Source: Micromonospora rubida (GTDB lineage: Bacteria; Actinomycetota; Actinomycetes; Mycobacteriales; Micromonosporaceae). Taken from it: 64,000 bases of DNA. Made by a program: the position numbers and the translations under genes. Position 1 is the stretch's first letter. Each line of letters starts with the position of its first letter. The stretch is from the NCBI RefSeq assembly GCF_009908295.1, contig NZ_JAAALO010000013.1:1-64000 (forward strand), given 5' to 3'. This document shows, one piece after another, positions 25,000-32,382 of the stretch. The notes below the pieces were generated by a model, which was not told the DNA's origin, did no database searches, and saw nothing but the letters and a program-made list of their open reading frames with translations.

Positions 25000-26751
25000 C
25001 TAGAACGGGATGTCGTCGTCGGCGCCGCCGCCCGAGCCGACCACCGCGAACGGGTCGGCCGCTCCGGTGATTGACCGTAGCGTCTCCGAGGGTGCCCGGC
25101 CGGCCTCGGAGACGCGGGTGGCCCACGCCGGGAACGGGAACTCCAGGCAGAGCGGGACCGGGATGTCCGGCTGGTTGACGAACATGGTGCCCGGCTTGGC
25201 CAGCAGCGCCCGCTGCCGCTGGGCGGGCGGGAGGAAGCCGTACTCCGGGCGGGACGCCTCGGCCGGGTCGAGCCGGCCGACCACCCGGATCGCCGAGTTG
25301 GTGACGATCCGGCGTTCCACCTCGCTCGCCGTCTGCTGCGCCCCGATCAGGATCACCCCGAGCGAGCGGCCCCGCTCGGCGATGTCCAGCAGCACCTCCT
25401 TGATCGGGGAGGAGCCCTCCCGGGGCGCGTACTTGTTCAGCTCGTCGAGGACGACGAAGAGCAGCGGCTTGGCCGTGCCGGCCTTCTCCTTGCGCTCGAA
25501 CTCGCTCTTGAGCGTCACGCCGACCACGAACCGTTGCGCCCGGTCGGGCAGGTTGTGCAGGTCGACGACGGTGACCTGGGCGCTCTCGGTGGTGTTGATC
25601 GAGTGCGGGCGGCGGGTGGCCAGGTCGCCCCGGATCAGCCGGCCCAGGTCCTTCTTGCTGCCGATCAGCCGCCGGGCGAACGCGTTGACCGTGCCCAGGC
25701 CGACCGCGCTGCCCGCCCAGTCGCCCCGGGTCTCGTCGTCGTTGAGCTGCTCGACGATGTGGTCGACCAGGTCGGTGTACGAGCCGAGCCGGACCCCGTC
25801 GACGCTCACCCCGCCGTCGGCGGGCTGGGCGTAGCGGGCCAGGTGGGCGGCGACCGAGTGGACCACCATCGTGTACTGCTGGCGCTCGTCGTCGGCGTCG
25901 GCGAAGACGTACGGCAGGAGGCGGTCGGCGCAGAACTCGCTCAGCGTCCAGTAGAAGCTGTCCACCCCGGTCAGCCGGCTGCTCACGTCCGGCGTGCCGG
26001 AGGAGTCGCCGGCCCGGGGCGGAGCGTAGACCCGCACGTCGGGGAAGGCCCCGGCGTCCAGCCCGAGCCTCGCGTAACCGGCCCGGGTGGCGTCGTCGAG
26101 GCGGGTGTTGGGGTGGTCGAGGAACAGCAGGTCCTCGCCCTTGACGTTGAAGATCAGCGCCTTGGCGTTGACGGCGTCGCCGCCGAGCACCCCGGAGCGG
26201 AAGACCGAGTAGAGCAGGAAGGTGGCGAAGCTGGTCTTGGTGGCCACCCCGGAGATGCCGGAGATGGAGACGTGCGCGCCCCGGCTGCCGTCGAGGAAGT
26301 CGGCGTTGAGGTAGACCGGCACCCCGTCGCGGCCCATCCCCATCGGGATCCGTCGTTCCATCCGGTCGAAGTGCAGCGCCCGGTCCCGGGCCTCGCCCTC
26401 GGCCCGGTGCACCACCGCGCCCGGGGTCGGCGGCACGTAGAGCTCCGGGTCGACCCGGGTGGTGGTGATCTCGGCCGCCTCCTGCACCATCGCCGGCAGG
26501 GTGCCGTCGGCGATGGCGAAGACGTCCGAGTCGAACTGGGCGCCCTCGTGCCGGGCCCGCACCTGGGTCACCACCCCGGCGATGGTCACCGGCTCCCGGT
26601 CGGGCAGCTCCCGGCGGGTCACCACCACGTCGTCGAGCTGGAGGTAGCTGCCGGGGGCCACGGCCGTCCAGAACGTCAGCGGGGTGGCGTCGGCGGTGCC
26701 GAGCACCCGACCGACCCCCTCGCCGGGGCCGTCGAACTCGTCGTCGGTCAT
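25000..26751 (-). CDS. HerA-like DNA translocase ATPase with SSB-like C-terminal tip
   Basis: 583-residue DUF87/HerA-type hexameric ATPase expected to pump DNA toward its NurA nuclease partner. Residues about 30-115 form a HAS-barrel-like beta domain. The P-loop is atypical, GISGVATKTS (165-174), with Thr-Lys-Thr instead of Gly-Lys-Thr/Ser. Walker B is LLFVVLDELNKYAP (Asp436, Glu437), with sensor region LIGAQQ near 469 and arginines at 481, 489 and 493 as finger candidates. The last six residues are DDDIPF (578-583), identical to the E. coli SSB tip that docks repair enzymes, placed after a flexible GSGGGA linker. The start ATG has GGAG at -12. It heads the herA-sbcD-sbcC-nurA run. Confidence 0.88.
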   Translation of the reverse strand: MTDDEFDGPGEGVGRVLGTADATPLTFWTAVAPGSYLQLDDVVVTRRELPDREPVTIAGVVTQVRARHEGAQFDSDVFAIADGTLPAMVQEAAEITTTRVDPELYVPPTPGAVVHRAEGEARDRALHFDRMERRIPMGMGRDGVPVYLNADFLDGSRGAHVSISGISGVATKTSFATFLLYSVFRSGVLGGDAVNAKALIFNVKGEDLLFLDHPNTRLDDATRAGYARLGLDAGAFPDVRVYAPPRAGDSSGTPDVSSRLTGVDSFYWTLSEFCADRLLPYVFADADDERQQYTMVVHSVAAHLARYAQPADGGVSVDGVRLGSYTDLVDHIVEQLNDDETRGDWAGSAVGLGTVNAFARRLIGSKKDLGRLIRGDLATRRPHSINTTESAQVTVVDLHNLPDRAQRFVVGVTLKSEFERKEKAGTAKPLLFVVLDELNKYAPREGSSPIKEVLLDIAERGRSLGVILIGAQQTASEVERRIVTNSAIRVVGRLDPAEASRPEYGFLPPAQRQRALLAKPGTMFVNQPDIPVPLCLEFPFPAWATRVSEAGRAPSETLRSITGAADPFAVVGSGGGADDDIPF

Positions 26752-26764
26752 CCGCGCGCTCCGG

Positions 26765-27085
26765 TCAGCTGGTCGTCTCGGTCAGGGCCCACGGGGTGCA
26801 TCCTGCCCGAGGGATGCGACAGGTTGCCACGCGACGCGGCGGACGCCACCCGCCGCGCCCGACATCATGGCGCAGCGCGTCCGTCCAGGCACGGACGGTG
26901 GCGAGCGGGCCGTCCGCCGCCGGGTTGGCCGCGATACCTGCCGCTGCCAGTTGCGCTGTCCACGCGTCCACGCGTCGACTGTGGGAGCAGGCAGGTGGGC
27001 CAGGCCCCGGAGCGGCATCCACCGCATGGGGGTAAGCGCGGTAGCTGCGGCTTGATCGATGGATTGCGGCGAAGATCCTGTTCAT
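26765..27085 (-). CDS. Doubtful hypothetical protein upstream of the HerA-like gene
   Basis: 106-residue frame from the ATG at 27085 (MNRIFAAIHRSS), with CCAGGA at ribosome-site distance; its stop is 13 bases before the HerA-like ATG, an operon-like spacing. The middle (DAWTAQLAAAGIAANPAADG, then VRAWTDALRHDVG) looks protein-like. Third-position GC is visibly lower than in neighbouring genes and the ends look like translated non-coding DNA. No family is recognised. It may be only the leader region of the HerA-like operon. Confidence 0.3.
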   Translation of the reverse strand: MNRIFAAIHRSSRSYRAYPHAVDAAPGPGPPACSHSRRVDAWTAQLAAAGIAANPAADGPLATVRAWTDALRHDVGRGGWRPPRRVATCRIPRAGCTPWALTETTS

Positions 27086-27191
27086 GTTGTGGGTCCTGGC
27101 CGTTGTGGGTGGGCGGGTGAGGTGGGACAGGGGGCCGGCCGTCCGGCGGTCCGAGCGGCTGGGGTGTCGGGCGGGTGGTGCCACCTCGCCT

Positions 27192-27381
27192 CCTTTGCTC
27201 TGCTGCCGCCACCGCAACACCAGCACCGCCGTGCAACGACCAGCACCGCCGTGCAGCACCAGCACCGGCACCGGCGTCGCGTAGCCGCTTCGCGTCGGGT
27301 GCCGGCACGAGAGGCCGGCACGAGAGGTCGGCAGAATCGTCACGCTCCGCGAGCGTTGCACCGGGGGCAGCAGAGCAAAGG
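27192..27381. repeat. Widely spaced 16-bp inverted repeat
   Basis: CCTTTGCTCTGCTGCC at 27192-27207 is perfectly repeated in inverted orientation at 27366-27381, enclosing 158 bases of direct repeats. It could be the ends of a small non-autonomous element. No transposase or clear target duplication is seen. Confidence 0.6.
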
Positions 27382-27429
27382 GGGCGCTGTGGGGTTGCCC
27401 GCCGGTCAGCGACGACATCAGCGGCGGTG

Positions 27430-27455
27430 TTCCCACCCCGCCCCCTGGGGTGGGA
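27430..27455. terminator. GC-rich hairpin
   Basis: TCCCACCCC and GGGGTGGGA form a 9-bp stem with a short loop, followed on the plus strand by TTTC. It lies directly beside the longer hairpin at 27462-27522 and may act as a terminator or as part of one repeat unit. Confidence 0.45.
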
Positions 27456-27461
27456 TTTCAC

Positions 27462-27522
27462 GATCGTCTGCTGATTTTGGGGAACTCGCCCGGCGTGTCG
27501 TCTCACAAATCAGCAGACGATC
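27462..27522. terminator. 16-bp hairpin in the intergenic region
   Basis: GATCGTCTGCTGATTT (27462-27477) pairs perfectly with 27507-27522 across a 29-base loop. It is one of five long intergenic hairpins in the window with unrelated stem sequences. It lies downstream of the minus-strand RibD-like gene and could terminate it. Confidence 0.55.
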
Positions 27523-27683
27523 ACGCCACGACAGGCTGCCCTGCACCCCGACGCCACCCGTGCACATCGTCGCCACCAGAGGGGGCGTCGATGACTCCGA
27601 CACAGGCCCTGAGGGGGCCGGAGGGTGAACCCGCCCGACCGGGCCCACCCCCGCCCAGCGTGGCCGCCGACCCGTCAACCAGC

Positions 27684-27749
27684 GCCCGGGCTGAGGCACC
27701 ACGCCGCCCGGGCTGAGGCACCACGCCGCCCGGGCTGAGGCACCACGCC
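27684..27749. repeat. 22-bp tandem repeat, three copies
   Basis: GCCCGGGCTGAGGCACCACG plus CC is repeated exactly three times (27684, 27706, 27728), with a partial fourth unit at 27750. It ends 27 bases before the stop codon of the RibD-like gene. Confidence 0.92.
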
Positions 27750-27776
27750 GCCCGGGCACCGGGGACACCGCCGGGG

Positions 27777-28556
27777 CTACGCGCCGGGCTGCGCGCCCGG
27801 GGCGGGTGCCCCGTCCCGGGCGTACCGGAGCATCAGCGTGCCGTCCGTGGCGGCCAGCACGTGCCGCAGCGGCAGCTCCCGGTGCGGGCCGGGGTCCCCG
27901 GCGGTGATCCGGCCCGGGCCCGCACCGGCGAGCAGCGGCGCGACGGTGAGGCAGACCTCGTCGACCAGGTCGGCGGCGGTGAGCGCGCCGAACAGGTGCG
28001 GCCCGCCCTCGCAGAGGAGCTGGCCGAGGCCCCGCCGGCGCAGCTCGGCGAGACCGGCGGCCAGGTCCACCCGGTCGGTCCCGCAGCGCACCAACTCGGC
28101 CACCTCGGCCAGGCCGGGGGGCGCCTCGGCGGCGGCATGGGTGAGCACGACCGGCCGCACCGGCGCGTCGGCGAACGCGGTCTGCGCCGGGTCCAGGTCC
28201 AGTGAGCCGGAGACCACGACCAGGGTCGGGTACTCGGCCAGCCCCTGCGCGCGACGCCAGGCCCGGCGGGGCCCGCTGAGCCGTACCGCGTTGTAGCCCT
28301 CGTGCCGCAGGGTGCCGGCGGCCACCAGCAGGCCGTCGCAGAGCATCCGCAGCAGGCCGAACACCCGCTTGTCCGGCTCGCCGGAGAGTCCGGCGGAGTA
28401 GCCGTCCACGGTGACCGCGCCGTCGACGCTGGTCACGAAGTTCACCCGCAGGTGGGGACCGGCGGCCCGGCCGTAGAGGGCGGTCAGCTCCGTGTCGTCC
28501 AGCGGCGTCGGCGACGGGGCCGGCCACAGCCGGGAGATCGGGCTTCCGGCGCTCAT
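27777..28556 (-). CDS. RibD C-terminal domain (pyrimidine reductase / DHFR-like) protein
   Basis: 259-residue NADPH-dependent reductase of the RibD C-terminal family (dihydrofolate-reductase fold). The family reduces the ribosyl group of the riboflavin precursor 5-amino-6-ribosylaminouracil phosphate, but many actinobacterial members are stand-alone paralogues of unknown substrate. Motifs are VNFVTSVDGAVTVDGYSAGLSG near 38-60 and the C-terminal LLCEGGPHLFGALTAADLVDE, both typical of the family. There is no deaminase domain. The start ATG at 28556 overlaps the stop of a 39-residue Cys-rich gene (ATGA), so the two are cotranscribed. No other riboflavin gene is nearby. Confidence 0.88.
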   Translation of the reverse strand: MSAGSPISRLWPAPSPTPLDDTELTALYGRAAGPHLRVNFVTSVDGAVTVDGYSAGLSGEPDKRVFGLLRMLCDGLLVAAGTLRHEGYNAVRLSGPRRAWRRAQGLAEYPTLVVVSGSLDLDPAQTAFADAPVRPVVLTHAAAEAPPGLAEVAELVRCGTDRVDLAAGLAELRRRGLGQLLCEGGPHLFGALTAADLVDEVCLTVAPLLAGAGPGRITAGDPGPHRELPLRHVLAATDGTLMLRYARDGAPAPGAQPGA

Positions 28557-28672
28557 TCGCCGGCCGGACCGGTGACCGGAGGGGTGGGCTCGGGGGTGCG
28601 GTGCTGGCAGTCGCACCATTTCCGGCCCGGGCAGGCGTCGTGCCGCCGCTCCCGGCAGGCTCGGCAGATCAT
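28553..28672 (-). CDS. 39-residue Cys-rich small protein
   Basis: Very small gene directly upstream of and overlapping the RibD-like gene (ATGA). The product MICRACRERRHDACPGRKWC continues with DCQH and a Pro-rich tail. Five cysteines plus histidines (CRAC, C, CDC) suggest a zinc-ribbon or Fe-S knuckle. The ATG at 28672 has TAGGCT at exactly -12 to -7, the leaderless -10 pattern seen before other genes here, which supports a real transcript start. No family is recognised. It may be an accessory or leader peptide for the reductase (inference). Confidence 0.65.
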   Translation of the reverse strand: MICRACRERRHDACPGRKWCDCQHRTPEPTPPVTGPAGE

Positions 28673-28824
28673 GCCGGCAGCCTATGCCGGGGAAGGACCG
28701 GGCAGCGCCTGGCCCGGCAGATCCTCCCACCGTCCCAGTAGGTGGACGAAGGGGCGGCACCGACAACCGGGCAGGGCGTGCCGGCGACCCGGCGGTGGGG
28801 GTTCGATACACGGCGGTAACGATA

Positions 28825-28838
28825 TGGGAACGCTCCCA
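28825..28838. promoter_or_regulatory. CebR-type operator, upstream copy
   Basis: TGGGAACGCTCCCA differs at one base from the perfect palindrome TGGGAGCGCTCCCA bound by CebR-family repressors in streptomycetes. It lies nine bases upstream of the -35 of the cellobiose operon. Confidence 0.88.
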
Positions 28839-28846
28839 TAGGGTTA

Positions 28847-28875
28847 TTGACACCTCTGAGGCTCGCCGGCAATCT
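28847..28875 (+). promoter_or_regulatory. Promoter of the cellobiose uptake operon
   Basis: TTGACA (28847-28852), a 17-bp spacer, then CAATCT (28870-28875). The -10 is weak but the -35 is perfect. The element is bracketed by two CebR-type operators, the downstream one starting three bases after the -10, so repressor binding would block polymerase. Confidence 0.7.
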
Positions 28876-28877
28876 CA

Positions 28878-28891
28878 TGGGAGCGCTCCCG
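28878..28891. promoter_or_regulatory. CebR-type operator, downstream copy
   Basis: TGGGAGCGCTCCCG matches the CebR palindrome except for the last base. It covers the expected transcription start of the cellobiose operon. The centres of the two operators are 53 bp apart, about five helical turns, compatible with cooperative binding. Confidence 0.9.
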
Positions 28892-29018
28892 GCATGTGTC
28901 GCGGATCTCCTTCCCGAGCACGCCGGGTGTCCTCCGCGGGCCCAGTCCCCCGGCGGCGCGCGAGTGCACAGCACCCCCACCACACGACACAGCCTCACCA
29001 CTGAAAGAGGGGTCTCGG

Positions 29019-30332
29019 ATGAGCGTCCCAATCCGTCGTCGGCGGCTCGCGGCCATCGCGCTCGCGTCCGTCGCGGTGATCGCCACCGCCTCCGCCTGCG
29101 GCGACGACTCGTCGGAAACGAGCAGCGGCGACGGCCCGGTCACCCTGATCGTCGACGTCTTCGGCGACCAGGGCTTCGGCTACGACGAGCTCTACAAGCA
29201 GTACGAAGCGGAGCACCCGAACGTCAAGATCCAGGAGCGCGGCAAGGGCCTCGGCCTCGGTGACTACAACACCCGGCTGACCCAGCAGATCACGGCGGGC
29301 TCCGGCGCGGGCGACGTGGTCGCGCTCGAAGAGGGCACGATCGTGCAGTTCTACGCGCAGTCCGACAAGTTCGTGAACCTGGCCGACCACGGCGCGAACG
29401 ACCTCAAGGCCAACTTCCTGCCGTGGAAGTGGGAGCAGGGCACCACCCCGGACGGCAAGGTCCTCGGCCTCGGCACCGACGTCGGCTCGATGGCGCTGTG
29501 CTACCGCAGCGACCTGTTCAAGGCCGCCGGCCTGCCGACCGACCGCGAGCAGGTCGCCACCCTCTGGCCGACCTGGGACGAGTTCATCGCCACCGGCCAG
29601 AAGTTCGCCGCCGCCGACAAGAAGCACAAGTTCGTCGACTCGGCGACCAACTTCTACAACGTCGTGCTGATGCAGATCGCCGGCTCCGGCACCGGCTACA
29701 CCTACTACGACAAGAGCAACAAGCTGGTCGTCGGCGAGAACGCGGACGTCAGGACCGCGTACGACCTGACCACCAAGATGATCTCCGCCGGCCTGTCGAA
29801 CAACCTCCAGTCGTTCTCGAACGAGTGGAACGCCGGCTTCAAGAACGGCACCTTCGCCACCATCGCCTGCCCCGCCTGGATGACCGGTGTCATCAAGGGC
29901 CAGGCCGGTGACGCGGCGGCCGGCAAGTGGGACGTCGCCAAGGCCCCGGGCAACGGCGGCAACTGGGGCGGCTCCTTCCTGGGTGTGCCGAAGTCCAGCA
30001 AGCACGCCAAGGAGGCCGCCGAGCTGGCGAAGTTCCTGACCAGCGCCAAGGGCCAGACCGAGGCGTTCAAGAAGGTCGGCAACCTGCCCTCGTCGCCGCA
30101 GGCCCTGACCGACCCGGCCGTGGCCGACTCGGTCAACGAGTACTTCAGCAAGGCCCCGGTCGGCAAGATCTTCGCCGCCGGCGCGACCGACCTGAAGCCG
30201 GTCTACCTCGGTCCGAAGAACAACGCGGTCCGCACGGCCGTGGAGAACACCCTGCGCGCCGTCGAGCAGGGCAAGTCCGCCGGCGAGCAGTGGCAGTCGG
30301 CGCTCAAGAACGGCGCGGCCGCCGGTAAGTGA
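29019..30332 (+). CDS. cebE: Cellobiose/cello-oligosaccharide ABC transporter binding lipoprotein (CebE-like)
   Basis: 437-residue extracellular solute-binding protein of the family-1 sugar type. The signal peptide ends in lipobox TASAC with Cys27, so it is membrane-anchored by lipid. The mature part begins with a Ser/Asp-rich linker, then VTLIVDVFGDQGFGYDELYKQY, followed by GDYNTRLTQQITAGSGAGDV and other features of sugar-binding proteins. The ATG at 29019 has AGAGGGG upstream. It is the first gene of the operon, directly behind the two CebR-type operators, which identifies cellobiose or longer cellodextrins as the likely ligand. The symbol is given by context; the ligand is not proven. Confidence 0.88.
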   Translation: MSVPIRRRRLAAIALASVAVIATASACGDDSSETSSGDGPVTLIVDVFGDQGFGYDELYKQYEAEHPNVKIQERGKGLGLGDYNTRLTQQITAGSGAGDVVALEEGTIVQFYAQSDKFVNLADHGANDLKANFLPWKWEQGTTPDGKVLGLGTDVGSMALCYRSDLFKAAGLPTDREQVATLWPTWDEFIATGQKFAAADKKHKFVDSATNFYNVVLMQIAGSGTGYTYYDKSNKLVVGENADVRTAYDLTTKMISAGLSNNLQSFSNEWNAGFKNGTFATIACPAWMTGVIKGQAGDAAAGKWDVAKAPGNGGNWGGSFLGVPKSSKHAKEAAELAKFLTSAKGQTEAFKKVGNLPSSPQALTDPAVADSVNEYFSKAPVGKIFAAGATDLKPVYLGPKNNAVRTAVENTLRAVEQGKSAGEQWQSALKNGAAAGK

Positions 30333-30352
30333 CCGGCCGAACCGACCCGGGT

Positions 30353-30379
30353 GGCGTCGACAGTGCGACTGTCGGCGCC
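30353..30379 (+). promoter_or_regulatory. Intercistronic hairpin after cebE
   Basis: GGCGTCGACAGT and ACTGTCGGCGCC form a 12-bp stem (one G-U pair) with loop GCG, 20 bases after the cebE stop. Such hairpins in binding-protein-dependent operons stabilise the upstream message or partly terminate transcription, giving more binding protein than permease. Confidence 0.6.
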
Positions 30380-30390
30380 GCCCGCGGTGT

Positions 30391-30450
30391 CCGGTAAGCC
30401 CCGGCGCCGCCCGCGCGGCCGGCCGGTAAGCCCCCGGCGTCGCCCGCGCG
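30391..30450. repeat. Two 27-28-bp direct repeats in the cebE-cebF gap
   Basis: CCGGTAAGCC plus a following GGCGCCGCCCGCGCG-type stretch occurs at 30391-30417 and, with two differences, at 30423-30450. The CCGGTAAG core also forms the end of the cebE coding sequence (30323-30330), so the spacer may have grown by duplication of the gene's 3' end. Confidence 0.7.
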
Positions 30451-30483
30451 ACGGGTCACGCCGACCGACGAGAAGGACCGTCG

Positions 30484-31470
30484 ATGAGCTTGGACCTCCA
30501 CACCGCAGCGCCCCCCGGCGGGGGTGGTGACCCCGCCCGCCCGGCCCGTGCCGCGCACCGTCGCCCGGCCTCCCTCACCCGGCTGGACCTGAAGTACTCC
30601 CCGTACCTGTACGTCCTGCCGTTCTTCGCGATCTTCGCCGTCTTCAGCGCGTACCCGATCGGCTACACCATCTGGATCGCGCTCACCGACCGGTCGCCGC
30701 TGAACGCCACGATCAGCTTCGTCGGCCTGGACAACTTCGTCGAGCTGTTGACCGAGGACCCGCAGTTCTGGAACGCGGTGGTCAACACGTTCGGCATGTT
30801 CCTGCTCTCCACCGTGCCGCAGCTGCTGCTGGCGCTGGTGCTGGCCAACGCGCTGAACCGGAAGCTACGCGCGCAGACGTTCTTCCGGATGGCCATCGCG
30901 ATGCCGATCATCACCTCCACCGCCGTGGTGGCGCTGATCTTCTCGATGCTCTACGCGAAGGAATTCGGCCTGGTCAACTGGCTGCTCGACCTGGTCGGCC
31001 TCGGCCCGATCGACTGGCGGGCGAACCGCCTCGCCTCCTGGTTCGCCATCTCGACCATGGTCGACTGGCGCTGGGTCGGCTACAACGCCCTGATCTACCT
31101 GGCCGCCATGCAGTCGATCAGCAAGGACATGTACGAGGCCGCGGCGCTGGACGGCGCTTCCCGCCGCCGCCAGTTCTGGTCGATCACCATCCCGCAGCTC
31201 CGCCCGACGATCATCTTCACGCTGATCGTCTCGACCATCGGCGGGTTGCAGCTCTTCACCGAGCCGCTGCTGTTCACCAGCGGCTCCGGGGGGATCTCCG
31301 GCGGCTCCGAGGGGCAGTTCCAGACGATCACCATGTACCTGCTCGACGTGATGAACACCCGGTTCCGCTGGGGGTACGCCGGCGCCGTGGCGCTCGTGCT
31401 GTTCCTGCTCATCGCGCTGGTGTCGCTGGTGAACTACCTGCTCGCCCGTCGCATCAGTTCCGACAAGTGA
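30484..31470 (+). CDS. cebF: Cellobiose ABC transporter permease (CebF-like)
   Basis: 328-residue inner-membrane permease of the MalF type. Six membrane helices are visible, starting with YLYVLPFFAIFAVFSAYPIGY near 40-60. The cytoplasmic EAA loop that contacts the ATPase is YEAAALDGASRRRQFWSITIP near 218-238. The ATG at 30484 follows GAGAAGGA. It forms a heterodimeric channel with the next gene product. The operon lacks its own ATPase, as is usual for these systems, which share the multitask ATPase MsiK encoded elsewhere (established for Streptomyces, inferred here). Confidence 0.92.
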   Translation: MSLDLHTAAPPGGGGDPARPARAAHRRPASLTRLDLKYSPYLYVLPFFAIFAVFSAYPIGYTIWIALTDRSPLNATISFVGLDNFVELLTEDPQFWNAVVNTFGMFLLSTVPQLLLALVLANALNRKLRAQTFFRMAIAMPIITSTAVVALIFSMLYAKEFGLVNWLLDLVGLGPIDWRANRLASWFAISTMVDWRWVGYNALIYLAAMQSISKDMYEAAALDGASRRRQFWSITIPQLRPTIIFTLIVSTIGGLQLFTEPLLFTSGSGGISGGSEGQFQTITMYLLDVMNTRFRWGYAGAVALVLFLLIALVSLVNYLLARRISSDK

Positions 31471-31482
31471 GGGTTGCGCCAG

Positions 31483-32382
31483 ATGACGACCACGACGCTC
31501 CGCCCACCCGTACGCCGGACCCCGAAGGCGCCGCGCGACACCCACAAGGCCGACCGGCTCTGGAAGGCCACCCCGCTGACCTGGGTCGGGCTGGTCCTCG
31601 GCGTGATCCTCTCCCTGTTCCCGTTCTACTGGATGATCGTCATCGCGTCCCGGACGAACGACGCCGCCAACTCCTGGCCCCCGCCGTTCCTGCCCGGCGG
31701 CAAGCTCGGCGAGAACATCGCGCGGGTGCTGGAGAACGGTGACGCCAACATCGTCAAGGGGCTGATGAACTCGTTCCTGGTCTCCGGGACGATCACCATC
31801 GCCACGGTCTTCTTCGGCTCCCTGGCCGGCTTCGCGTTCGCCAAGCTGCGCTTCCGCGGCAAGAACGCGATGCTGCTGGTCATCCTCGCCTCGATGATGG
31901 TGCCGATCCAGCTCGGCGTGCTGCCGCTGTACATCCTGATGGCGAAGCTCGAATGGCTGAACACCATGCCGTCGGTCACCGTGCCGTTCCTCATCGGCGG
32001 CTTCGGCATCTTCATGATGCGCCAGTACGCCGAGCAGGCCGTCCCGAACGAGCTGATCGAGGCGGCCCGGGTGGACGGCTGTTCGACCTGGCGGGTCTAC
32101 TGGCACGTCGTCGTCCCCGCGCTGCGGCCGGCGGCGGCCGTGCTCGGCCTGCTCACGTTCATGGAGCAGTGGAACCAGTTCTTCTGGCCGTTCGTGGTGC
32201 TCGCCGACCCCGCCAACCCGACCGTGCAGATCTCGCTGCGCAGCCTCAACACGGCGTACTTCGCCGACAACTCGCAGATCTTCGCGGGTACGTTGATCGC
32301 CACGCTCCCGCTGTTCATCGTGTTCGTCCTGTTCGGCCGCCAGATCATCGGCGGGATCATGGAAGGTGCCGTCAAATCGTGA
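31483..32382 (+). CDS. cebG: Cellobiose ABC transporter permease (CebG-like)
   Basis: 299-residue permease of the MalG type. The first helix is at about 31-52 (LTWVGLVLGVILSLFPFYW), five further helices follow, and the EAA loop is IEAARVDGCSTWRVYWHVVVP near 193-213. The ATG at 31483 is used, with GAGGG ten bases upstream; a TTG three codons earlier is unlikely. It starts 12 bases after the cebF stop. Its end overlaps the beta-glucosidase start (GTGA), so import and intracellular hydrolysis are translated as a unit. Confidence 0.92.
   Translation: MTTTTLRPPVRRTPKAPRDTHKADRLWKATPLTWVGLVLGVILSLFPFYWMIVIASRTNDAANSWPPPFLPGGKLGENIARVLENGDANIVKGLMNSFLVSGTITIATVFFGSLAGFAFAKLRFRGKNAMLLVILASMMVPIQLGVLPLYILMAKLEWLNTMPSVTVPFLIGGFGIFMMRQYAEQAVPNELIEAARVDGCSTWRVYWHVVVPALRPAAAVLGLLTFMEQWNQFFWPFVVLADPANPTVQISLRSLNTAYFADNSQIFAGTLIATLPLFIVFVLFGRQIIGGIMEGAVKS

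Larger units (their letters stand above)
27086..27776. other. Repeat- and hairpin-rich intergenic region
   Basis: About 690 bases between the RibD-like gene's 3' end and the HerA-like operon with no frame that looks coding. It holds a long-span 16-bp inverted repeat, short GCACCGCCGTGCA-type and GGCACGAGA-type direct repeats (27218-27335), two hairpins and a 22-bp triple repeat, listed separately. Base composition is more even than in flanking genes. It looks like a graveyard of mobile or duplicated short elements. Confidence 0.6.

Noticed and set aside
27684..27749. Attachment-site or iteron origin made of the 22-bp triple repeat
   Set aside because: There is no replication initiator or recombinase nearby, and many similar short tandem repeats occur in the window next to stop codons.
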